Assembly (NCBI GenBank): GCA_020849205.1
Contig: JADLGS010000085.1
Location: 1 to 5,358, forward strand
Origin: Candidatus Falkowiibacteriota bacterium
GTDB lineage: Bacteria > Patescibacteriota > Patescibacteriia > CAIXNZ01 > JADLGS01
Length of the DNA: 5,358 nt
Direction of reading: 5' to 3'
In this document: piece by piece, positions 1-4,530 of the stretch
How positions within the stretch are numbered: position 1 is the first letter of the stretch
How the letters are laid out: each line of letters starts with the position of its first letter
Made by a program: the position numbers and the translations under genes
Notes under the pieces: model-generated
Told to the model about the DNA's origin: nothing
Seen by the model: the letters and a program-made list of their open reading frames with translations, nothing else
Database searches by the model: none

Positions 1-3
1 AAG

Positions 4-37
4 TCTCAGGTAGAGCATAGTATTATGCTCCTTGAGA
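4..37 (-). terminator. Stem-loop at the 3' end of the zinc-ribbon operon
   Basis: Bases 4-10 and 13-19 pair with 24-30 and 31-37, giving 14 pairs (one G-U) with a two-base bulge (11-12) and a GTAT loop at 20-23. The stop codon of the 78-residue gene (23-25) lies in the loop and upper stem. The position fits a transcription terminator for the minus-strand operon, but only three bases remain before the window edge (CTT on the minus strand), so a U-tract cannot be confirmed. The plus-strand side has no T-run. Confidence 0.4.
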
Positions 38-259
38 AGAAAGATGGATGGTATGTGTAGTCAAAGATTGTCGCATCCATCGTGTCGGAATGAGCTGTGA
101 AAATGGGGTATTGCATGTAGGGCAATGTGCAAAAACGAGTGATTGTGTTCGTTGTAACGAAACATTACAAGTAGGGCATATCGAACGTGACGAAGCATCG
201 AGTCGTTTGGCAAATACTGAAGGTGGCTTTAGCTGCTCTATAAGTTGCGTTGTATTCAT
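23..259 (-). CDS. Small zinc-ribbon protein, 78 residues, function unknown
   Basis: I do not recognise a named family. The 78-residue product has one four-cysteine module: CPTC at residues 28-31 and CPTC at 46-49, separated by 14 residues, the classic layout of a treble-clef or zinc-ribbon knuckle pair binding one Zn2+. The N-terminus (about 1-25) is probably helical and basic. The C-terminus (50-78) is polar and rich in Thr and Ser. There is no signal peptide or membrane segment, so it is predicted cytosolic. The ATG at 257-259 is well supported by an AGGAG site five bases upstream. It lies 35 bases after the stop of another zinc-ribbon gene on the same strand, so the two are probably co-transcribed. 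Such modules commonly bind nucleic acid or proteins, but no specific role can be read here. The plus-strand frame over the same bases is Cys-rich only as its mirror. Confidence 0.72.
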   Translation of the reverse strand: MNTTQLIEQLKPPSVFAKRLDASSRSICPTCNVSLQRTQSLVFAHCPTCNTPFSQLIPTRWMRQSLTTHTIHLSSQGA

Positions 260-264
260 GAATT

Positions 265-269
265 CTCCT
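265..269 (-). promoter_or_regulatory. Shine-Dalgarno site of the 78-residue zinc-ribbon gene
   Basis: On the minus strand AGGAG is followed by AATTC and then the ATG at 259, an ideal five-base spacing. It fixes the start and is good evidence that this short frame is translated. Confidence 0.75.
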
Positions 270-294
270 GTATACGCAATAAAAATTTACTCCA

Positions 295-804
295 TTAGAC
301 AGCGCGAACCGCTAACAATGGATGAACGATGTCACTCATGTGAGCGGAAGTAGATCCTAGCTCATCATTTTGGCGAGAGTGAACTTGTTGACGCATTTTT
401 GCGTCATAATGTTGCCCGCACTCCAAACAGATTGAATTTTCTGTCCAGCGAGGGGAGTCATTATTAAGGGAGATGGCTACTTCGCCTTGGCAATCCGAGT
501 GTCCACACAGGGCAATTTGTTTACCCTCAAGCGCTTCTTTGGATGCGATGAGTTCTTGAGTATAGTCAAAGTATCTTGCGTGTGTTTTGACAATGCGTTG
601 GATCGCAAAGGCTGGGTCATACGTGAATGTCTTGCATGTTGGGCAAAACAGTTCATCTGAGTGCGCGCGGTTACCATGATTAATGATAAGGCGCGTGTTG
701 CAGTTGGGGTTATCGCATTTTGCCTTTGGCTTTTGCCAATAGACGTGCGAAACCTTGCGATGTTGGAAGTTAATGCCAGTAATCAATGTTCCGGTTGCGT
801 GCAT
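295..804 (-). CDS. Double zinc-ribbon protein, 169 residues, function unknown
   Basis: No named family is recognised. Two similar metal-binding modules are visible. The first has C30-x4-C35 then C54-x2-C57 (CDNPNC ... CPTC). The second has C100-x4-C105 then C126-x2-C129 (CGHSDC ... CLEC). Inner spacings of 18 and 20 residues suggest an internal duplication, each copy binding one Zn2+. A probably helical linker (about 65-95) joins them, and the C-terminal 35 residues are polar with a short hydrophobic end. There is no signal peptide or transmembrane helix. The frame can open at 816, but the ATG at 802-804 is preferred: GGAGG lies exactly five bases before it, whereas the upstream ATG has no ribosome site. 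The longer form would be 173 residues. It is the first gene of a two-gene minus-strand operon with a second zinc-ribbon gene, so a shared nucleic-acid or regulatory role is plausible but unproven. Confidence 0.8.
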   Translation of the reverse strand: MHATGTLITGINFQHRKVSHVYWQKPKAKCDNPNCNTRLIINHGNRAHSDELFCPTCKTFTYDPAFAIQRIVKTHARYFDYTQELIASKEALEGKQIALCGHSDCQGEVAISLNNDSPRWTENSICLECGQHYDAKMRQQVHSRQNDELGSTSAHMSDIVHPLLAVRAV

Positions 805-809
805 ATCGT

Positions 810-814
810 CCTCC
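810..814 (-). promoter_or_regulatory. Shine-Dalgarno site that decides the start of the double zinc-ribbon gene
   Basis: GGAGG on the minus strand, followed by ACGAT and the ATG at 804. The site overlaps the possible upstream ATG at 816 and its second and third codons, which argues that 816 is not the real start. Confidence 0.75.
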
Positions 815-825
815 ATGACGTATGT

Positions 826-875
826 AAAAAATGTTGTCCGGCATTGCCGAGACTAGTAACCCGCAGTGACCTGCG
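826..875 (-). promoter_or_regulatory. Structured 5' leader of the zinc-ribbon operon
   Basis: Read on the minus strand, a CGCAG/CTGCG hairpin with a four-base loop (875-862) is followed by a CGGC/GCCG hairpin (849-839), then seven bases and a run of six T (831-826). These elements sit just upstream of the ribosome site. They could be a weak attenuator or only local structure. The T-run is too far from the second stem for a canonical terminator. No known riboswitch is recognised. Confidence 0.25.
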
Positions 876-881
876 AGATGG

Positions 882-887
882 ATTATA
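882..887 (-). promoter_or_regulatory. Candidate -10 box (TATAAT) for the zinc-ribbon operon
   Basis: A perfect TATAAT on the minus strand, about 78 bases before the preferred start codon. No convincing -35 hexamer lies 16-18 bases upstream; the nearest TTGACC (924-919) is about 31 bases away. It would start transcription near 875, just before the leader hairpins. Confidence 0.35.
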
Positions 888-948
888 TGTGTATGAAAAT
901 CGTGAGTGCTTAGATCACGGTCAAAGAGTGCTTTTCTTTAACATGATT

Positions 949-957
949 ACTATAGCA
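949..957 (-). promoter_or_regulatory. Candidate extended -10 promoter for the zinc-ribbon operon
   Basis: The minus strand reads TGCTATAGT: a TATAGT -10 with a TG one base upstream, the extended -10 form that can work without a good -35. Transcription would begin near 942, giving a leader of about 138 bases. It competes with the TATAAT at 882-887; the sequence does not decide which is used. Confidence 0.35.
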
Positions 958-1089
958 TGAGGTTTTTGAGGGGTGTGGATAGCGTGGGGAATTCGCGTGT
1001 GTATATAATTTTAATATCGAATATATTGGATTTTTCGTGGGGATAACTTGTATCGTATGGTTGGATTGACAGGGTTAAAGAATTACAAA

Positions 1090-1244
1090 TTCTAAACTCT
1101 AAACCTGCCTGCAGCAGGCAGGGACTAAACTCTAAACTAAATCATAAAGACTAAAGTCTAAAATCTAAAGAGTTCTAATTTAGAATTTAGATCTTAGATT
1201 TTAGAGTTTGATTTAGACCTTAGAGTTTAGAGTTTAGATTTTTT
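1090..1244. repeat. CTAAACTC-type direct and inverted repeat array
   Basis: Short units such as CTAAACT and CTAAAAT fill about 150 bases. The 13-mer CTAAACTCTAAAC occurs at 1092-1104 and 1125-1137, and its exact reverse complement at 1225-1237. The two halves are roughly self-complementary around a centre at 1179 (TTCTAA 1173-1178, TTAGAA 1180-1185), so the whole could fold into a long imperfect hairpin. The right arm ends in six T (1239-1244), terminator-like on the plus strand. The unit repeat and palindromic layout resemble low-complexity intergenic repeats of CPR genomes. The spacing is too short and irregular for CRISPR. Confidence 0.8.
1104..1122. repeat. GC-rich 19-bp perfect palindrome
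   Basis: CCTGCCTGC and GCAGGCAGG flank a single A at 1113, giving nine perfect pairs. Its composition contrasts sharply with the AT-rich repeat around it, and identical 13-mers flank it (1092-1104 and 1125-1137). Similar CCTGCCTGC/GCAGGCAGG palindromes are, as far as I recall, frequent in intergenic DNA of Parcubacteria-like genomes. It may be a small dispersed palindromic element or a structural site. Confidence 0.75.
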
Positions 1245-1261
1245 CCATACTACTGTATACT
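1233..1261 (+). promoter_or_regulatory. Promoter of uvrC, predicted leaderless start
   Basis: TTTAGA (1233-1238, four of six to TTGACA) lies 17 bases before TATACT (1256-1261, five of six to TATAAT). Six bases separate the -10 from the uvrC ATG at 1268, so transcription would begin at or within a base or two of the start codon. No Shine-Dalgarno sequence lies upstream. The hydrolase gene has the same arrangement. The -35 falls inside the right arm of the repeat array. Confidence 0.6.
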
Positions 1262-1267
1262 AATCCT

Positions 1268-2848
1268 ATGTCATTCTCAATTAAAACAATTCAAATCCCT
1301 ACAAAGCCTGGGTGTTATCTCTATAAAGATAAGTCAGGGCAAGTGATATATGTCGGTAAGGCAAAGGTGTTGCGTAACCGTGTTTTGTCATATTTTCAAA
1401 ACAAACAACTTGATTCCAAAACAAAATTACTCGTTTCAAAAATTGCGGATGTTGAATTTGTCATCACAAGTAGTGAGCTTGAAGCGTTGTTATTGGAACA
1501 GTCGTTGATTCATCGCTACAATCCTAAGTACAACATTGATCTCAAGGGATCGATTCGCTATGCTTACATCAAACTTACTGACGAATCGTATCCACGACTT
1601 ATCACCTCTCGAAAAATTGATAACAAGGGTGAATACTTTGGTCCTTATACTGACGGAAGCGCTCGCAAAAATATTATGAGTGCTCTCATTAAGATTTTTA
1701 AAGTGCGTACTTGCGTCAAAATGCCAAAAAAGGCGTGTTTGCAATATCACATTGGAAATTGTCAGGCTCCATGTGAAGACAAGATTTCGCGTGAAACATA
1801 TCTAGAAAATATTGCGCATGCGCGAATGTTTTTGCGTGGACAGACGCAACCATTATTGCTTGAACTTACTCGAGAAATGAAGCGCGCAAGTGACGCGCGT
1901 CAATTTGAAGTGGCGAAAATGTATAGAGATCAAATACGCATGCTCGAAGGTACGTATGAGAAACAAAGCGTCGATCAAGCTCGCCTTACTGATCAAGATG
2001 TGCTCGCGTGGGTAGTTGATGGAGCAAAAATTCACTTTCAATTATTGACCATTATGAAGGGCGTGATTGCATCACGACACAATTTTACACTTGATTCGTA
2101 TGAGGGGGTTGTTGAAGATTTTGTGCGTCATTTTTACTCAATTCACGAGATTCCACAAGAACTCATCGTCCAAGAGACGCTACAAGATACGGATATGTTG
2201 TTAGAATATCTCAAGGCTATGAAGCAAAAGAAGCATGGTTTGTCGTATGTTCCTCGAGTTGAGGTTACAGTGCCTTCAAAAGGGGCGAAAGTTGATCTTC
2301 TCAAGCTCGTTAAACTTAATATTGCTCAAACGCTTGGAGTTGACGCTGGTGTTACGGAGCTTCAAAAGAAATTACGATTAACGCGCCCGCCGTTCATTAT
2401 TGATTTTTTTGATATTTCAAATTTACGCGATCAATATATTGTTGGAGCTTGCATTCGCTTACGTAATGGAGAGTACAGTAAAAAAGAATATCGAAAATTT
2501 AAAGTAAGAACAACGCAAACACAAGATGATTTTGCTTCTATGCAAGAAGTGGTGGCCCGACGTTACAATGACGCAATGCAAAAAAATGAAGAACTCCCGG
2601 ATCTCATCGTAATTGATGGCGGGCGCGGACAACTCAACGCCGCGCTTGGCGCCTTAACTTTTGTTGCGCTTGGAACTCCCGTAGTATCGCTTGCCAAGCG
2701 CGAAGAAGAAATCTATGTCCCCGGTGCAGTTTCTCCATTACGCTACGAAAAGTCTAACATTGGACTTCGATTACTTATGAAAGGGCGTGATGAAGTTCAT
2801 CGATTTGTGATTTCATTTAACAGAAGTTTGCGTAGAATTAAAAATTAA
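1268..2848 (+). CDS. uvrC: UvrABC excinuclease subunit C, lacking the C-terminal HhH domain
   Basis: UvrC makes the 3' and 5' incisions around a DNA lesion in nucleotide excision repair after UvrA/UvrB loading; it is cytosolic. The 526-residue product shows the expected order. The GIY-YIG nuclease is at about 12-92 (GCY 15-17, YVG 28-30, R36/R38, E77, N89). The four-cysteine cluster is C149, C157, C165, C169, matching the E. coli metal-cluster cysteines in the last two spacings. The UVR domain that contacts UvrB is at about 197-232, and the RNase H-like nuclease at about 375-520. Catalytic candidates there are D382 (FDIS), D420/D421 (DDF), D450 (IDGG) and H511 (RDEVHRF). The protein stops 15 residues after that His, whereas the family usually continues into two helix-hairpin-helix motifs (total about 600). 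No frame downstream restores them. The ATG start gives a normal N-terminus (PTKPGCYLYK). Translation is probably leaderless. Confidence 0.96.
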   Translation: MSFSIKTIQIPTKPGCYLYKDKSGQVIYVGKAKVLRNRVLSYFQNKQLDSKTKLLVSKIADVEFVITSSELEALLLEQSLIHRYNPKYNIDLKGSIRYAYIKLTDESYPRLITSRKIDNKGEYFGPYTDGSARKNIMSALIKIFKVRTCVKMPKKACLQYHIGNCQAPCEDKISRETYLENIAHARMFLRGQTQPLLLELTREMKRASDARQFEVAKMYRDQIRMLEGTYEKQSVDQARLTDQDVLAWVVDGAKIHFQLLTIMKGVIASRHNFTLDSYEGVVEDFVRHFYSIHEIPQELIVQETLQDTDMLLEYLKAMKQKKHGLSYVPRVEVTVPSKGAKVDLLKLVKLNIAQTLGVDAGVTELQKKLRLTRPPFIIDFFDISNLRDQYIVGACIRLRNGEYSKKEYRKFKVRTTQTQDDFASMQEVVARRYNDAMQKNEELPDLIVIDGGRGQLNAALGALTFVALGTPVVSLAKREEEIYVPGAVSPLRYEKSNIGLRLLMKGRDEVHRFVISFNRSLRRIKN

Positions 2849-2856
2849 AAAAACAA

Positions 2857-2940
2857 AATTAAAAAATAATTATTAATCTGTAATTAATAGTATTTTTGAC
2901 TGTTAATTACTTACTAATTTTTAATTTATATTTTTTAATT
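2857..2940 (+). terminator. 84-bp AT-rich palindrome after uvrC, probable terminator
   Basis: Outer arms 2857-2868 and 2929-2940 are perfect 12-base complements. The inner arms 2880-2890 and 2900-2910 form 11 pairs (one G-U) around a nine-base loop. On the plus strand the inner stem is followed by T-rich sequence, including six T at 2931-2936, so termination of uvrC is plausible although the stem is AT-rich and weak. It starts nine bases after the uvrC stop and ends just before the next promoter. It could equally be a member of the dispersed inverted-repeat class seen in other gaps. Confidence 0.5.
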
Positions 2941-2953
2941 CCCATGTTATACT
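2925..2953 (+). promoter_or_regulatory. Extended -10 promoter of the hydrolase gene, predicted leaderless start
   Basis: TTTATA (2925-2930) lies 17 bases before TATACT (2948-2953), with a TG at 2945-2946 making an extended -10 (TGTTATACT). Six bases then lead to the ATG at 2960, the same -10 hexamer and spacing as at uvrC. There is no Shine-Dalgarno site. This also argues against the in-frame GTG at 2954, which would lie upstream of the transcript start. Confidence 0.65.
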
Positions 2954-2959
2954 GTGTTT

Positions 2960-3643
2960 ATGAATCCACAACAAATCACTATCACAACCTCAGATCGATA
3001 CGTACTTGCGGGGAATTATTGGCAAGGCACGACTCACAATGCAGTGATTTATCTTCACCAGTTTCGTCGTGACAAAAACGATGTTCAAATCTTTTTGCCA
3101 GAACTTTTGTCTCGCGGATATCATGTACTTTCGATTGATTTACGAGGTCATGGGCAGTCGCAGGGAGAAAGAGACAAATTTAGCGATGAAGATTTTAAGG
3201 CGATGTTTGCAGACGCAAAGAGTGCATATGAATTTTTGGAATCAATACATCCAACCATGAGCGTACAGATGATTGGCTCTTCTATTGGCGCGAACACAGC
3301 ACTCATCTATCAAGAAATGAATACGCTTGAGTCAGTCGTGGCGATCAGTCCAAGCCTGAATTATCACGGAATCATGCCCGAAGCCTCTAATTTGAGTAAT
3401 ATTGCAATGCCGATTATGTATATTACTTCGGCGCAAGATTCTTGTGCTCGCGATACCAAGCAATTGTATGAAGATTCGCCAGTAACTCCCGATGGACTTA
3501 ATCTTTTGAAAGAATATCCCGGAAACGCGCATGGTATTGATATCATTAGAGATAACAAACAAGCGCTTGCCGATATTATCAGCTGGCTTGATGCTCATGC
3601 GGGCAAAGGCTTGGCTCAGATGAAGACGGTGCCAAAAAACTAA
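2960..3643 (+). CDS. Alpha/beta-fold hydrolase (serine esterase or lipase-like)
   Basis: This 227-residue protein belongs to the alpha/beta-hydrolase superfamily, near the S33/dienelactone-hydrolase-like group. A typical N-terminal strand pair leads to the oxyanion motif HQ (33-34 in YLHQFRRDK). IDLRGHG (59-65) is the conserved loop after strand 4. The nucleophile elbow is GSSIG (106-110) with S108. The likely acid is D160 (SAQDS) and the His is H191 (NAHG), completing a Ser-Asp-His triad. There is no signal peptide or membrane helix, so it is predicted cytosolic. The cap region (about 134-150) is short. Substrate cannot be read; ester or thioester hydrolysis is most likely, with a peptidase less so. 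The ATG at 2960 is preferred over an in-frame GTG at 2954 (two residues longer) because of promoter position. It is monocistronic, with a strong terminator downstream facing a convergent operon. Confidence 0.9.
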   Translation: MNPQQITITTSDRYVLAGNYWQGTTHNAVIYLHQFRRDKNDVQIFLPELLSRGYHVLSIDLRGHGQSQGERDKFSDEDFKAMFADAKSAYEFLESIHPTMSVQMIGSSIGANTALIYQEMNTLESVVAISPSLNYHGIMPEASNLSNIAMPIMYITSAQDSCARDTKQLYEDSPVTPDGLNLLKEYPGNAHGIDIIRDNKQALADIISWLDAHAGKGLAQMKTVPKN

Positions 3644-3673
3644 TAATTTTTTTGGTAAATTACTAGTTACCGG

Positions 3674-3730
3674 TTTCTAGTTACTAATTGTTGGTTGTAT
3701 TTGGGATCGCTATGAACTAGTAATTAGAAA
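3674..3730. repeat. Imperfect inverted repeat between hydrolase and terminator
   Basis: Arms 3674-3689 and 3715-3730 pair in 15 of 16 positions (one G-U, one mismatch) around a 25-base loop. The arms read TTTCTAGTTACTAATT and its near-complement. A further TACTAGTTAC copy precedes it at 3661-3670. It has no T-run of its own and stands about 30 bases from the convincing terminator, so it is recorded as a repeat, similar in flavour to the other intergenic palindromes here. Confidence 0.6.
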
Positions 3731-3748
3731 TCAGCAATTCAAAACTTA

Positions 3749-3790
3749 AAAATAAAATTCCTCCGTTTGATGCGGAGGAGGTTTTATTTT
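3749..3790. terminator. Bidirectional intrinsic terminator between convergent genes
   Basis: CCTCCG (3760-3765) pairs with CGGAGG (3773-3778) around a seven-base loop. The stem is flanked by AAAATAAAA (3749-3757) and TTTTATTTT (3782-3790), which are themselves complementary. Each strand therefore reads a GC stem followed by a T-rich tail. It ends the hydrolase transcript on the plus strand and the two-gene operon on the minus strand; the stop codon of the 100-residue gene (3789-3791) overlaps its edge. Confidence 0.88.
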
Positions 3791-4091
3791 AGTAGTTGTC
3801 GTCGTCACCGTCTTCCTGATTTTCTAATTCAGCAGCTTCTTCAAGCGAGATTTCCATGCGCTCACTTGCTTCAACTTCCTTTTCAAGTTCGTCATTAAGT
3901 TCTGCTGTCATTTTGTTTTCCATTTCCTTTTCTTCTTTTTCAAGTTCTGGCTCGCAACACTCAGAAGCATAACTTCCTGATTGACATTCGCATACCTTTT
4001 TCATGTAATTTGCGTCATCAACAGGGCAGTATCCCGGGAGAGCGCTTTCGAAACCACATTGTGGGCAGGTGTACTTTTTATCTTGTAACAT
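3789..4091 (-). CDS. Cys-rich zinc-ribbon protein with acidic tail, 100 residues, function unknown
   Basis: I do not recognise a named family. The N-terminal half is a metal-binding module: CPQC (9-12), a PGYC turn (19-22), then CEC (34-36) and CC (45-46), seven cysteines in 38 residues. The opening, YTCPQCGFESALPGYCP, resembles rubredoxin-like or zinc-ribbon knuckles, but the second knuckle is unusual: C22 is followed by PVD where a second Cys would be expected. From residue 47 the protein is strongly acidic (long Glu runs, ending EDGDDDNY) and predicted helical or disordered. There is no signal peptide or membrane segment. The ATG at 4091 has no Shine-Dalgarno site, only AT-rich sequence. 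It lies 46 bases after the stop of the 116-residue gene on the same strand and is probably co-transcribed. A role in metal storage, redox or nucleic-acid binding is guesswork. Confidence 0.8.
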   Translation of the reverse strand: MLQDKKYTCPQCGFESALPGYCPVDDANYMKKVCECQSGSYASECCEPELEKEEKEMENKMTAELNDELEKEVEASERMEISLEEAAELENQEDGDDDNY

Positions 4092-4119
4092 ATTTTAATA
4101 TTTATTTATTTATTTTTCT

Positions 4120-4143
4120 AATTAACCAATTAACTGATTAACT
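4120..4143. repeat. Short tandem AATTAAC repeat between the two minus-strand genes
   Basis: Three copies of an eight-base unit (AATTAACC, AATTAACT, GATTAACT) lie in tandem, overlapping the stop codon of the 116-residue gene (4138-4140). The same unit recurs at 4990-5019 after the peroxiredoxin gene in the same orientation, so it is probably one low-complexity family rather than chance AT-rich sequence. Confidence 0.5.
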
Positions 4144-4488
4144 TTTTTTATTATCCTCTTCTAATTGTTTATATACATCTTCAGGTAATCTTGCCGGTGT
4201 AGTAAGATAGGTCATGTCTTGTGTAATTGGTTCACCATTGATTTCGATGCGTGTTCCATAATCACCTCGTGCTCGCGCAGCCGCTAAAGCTTCACGCACA
4301 TTATCCATATGTTCCTGTGATTTTTTTTCGTATGACTGTGTGTATGAAGCATCGTCTTTGTGGACTTCTTCATCTCGTGAAGCAGAAATGTTATTGATCA
4401 GAGATGATTGTTCCTGCAAGAGATTTGCGTTGTCATTGGGTAAGCTGAGTGGCGTCGAGTTTGATTGTAGTAAATCTTTGTCGTTCAT
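4138..4488 (-). CDS. Hypothetical protein, 116 residues
   Basis: No family is recognised. The 116-residue product has no cysteine, no signal peptide and no membrane segment. Residues 1-58 are rich in Asn, Ser, Gln and Asp and look disordered. Residues about 60-76 (HMDNVREALAAARARGD) should form an amphipathic helix. The part from RIEINGEPI (about 80-88) to the charged C-terminus looks like a short folded segment with a beta-turn. Coding status is supported by a sensible amino-acid makeup, a promoter-like TACAAT just upstream, and position as first gene of a minus-strand pair with the Cys-rich protein. No Shine-Dalgarno site precedes the ATG. It is divergent from the peroxiredoxin gene, with 42 bases between their preferred start codons, so both may respond to nearby signals, but nothing shows a shared function. 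Confidence 0.75.
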   Translation of the reverse strand: MNDKDLLQSNSTPLSLPNDNANLLQEQSSLINNISASRDEEVHKDDASYTQSYEKKSQEHMDNVREALAAARARGDYGTRIEINGEPITQDMTYLTTPARLPEDVYKQLEEDNKKS

Positions 4489-4497
4489 AGTATGATA

Positions 4498-4526
4498 ATT
4501 GTAATTAATTTATTTTTAAAACGCAA
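4498..4526 (-). promoter_or_regulatory. Candidate promoter of the 116-residue gene and its operon
   Basis: Read on the minus strand, TTGCGT (4526-4521) is separated by 17 bases from TACAAT (4503-4498, five of six to TATAAT). Nine bases then lead to the ATG at 4488, so the mRNA would have little or no leader. The same 42-base interval must also hold the start region of the divergent peroxiredoxin gene, for which no convincing -10 was seen. Confidence 0.45.
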
Positions 4527-4530
4527 GTCT

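Larger units (their letters stand above)
961..1267. other. Non-coding gap upstream of uvrC
   Basis: No gene is seen here. Positions 961-1090 are mixed sequence with an isolated plus-strand TATAAT (1004-1009, no matching -35) and a perfect plus-strand TTGACA (1066-1071) whose best -10 is poor. Positions 1090-1244 are a dense repeat (separate entry). The last 25 bases carry the uvrC promoter. No tRNA-like cloverleaf was found. Confidence 0.6.

Noticed and set aside
48..353. Cys-containing 101-codon open frame on the plus strand
   Set aside because: It is antisense to the zinc-ribbon gene at 23-259, whose Cys codons mirror into Cys and Ala/Thr codons; it has no ribosome site, and the minus-strand gene has a perfect one.
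661..960. 99-codon plus-strand open frame
   Set aside because: Its first half is antisense to the double zinc-ribbon gene and it has no ribosome site or recognisable domain; the 817-960 part covers the opposite-strand leader and promoters.
1090..1244. Possible CRISPR array
   Set aside because: Units are 7-13 bases, irregular, partly inverted and without unique spacers; no cas gene is nearby.
2954..2959. GTG start for the hydrolase, two codons upstream
   Set aside because: It immediately follows the -10 box and would be upstream of the predicted transcript start; ATG at 2960 fits better.
3332..3598. Two overlapping minus-strand open frames inside the hydrolase gene
   Set aside because: The plus-strand frame has a full Ser-Asp-His alpha/beta-hydrolase pattern; the antisense frames have no motifs or starts.
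4492..4530. Upstream ATG extending the peroxiredoxin by 13 residues
   Set aside because: It has no ribosome site, lies four bases from the divergent start codon, and adds a hydrophobic stretch that BCP proteins lack.
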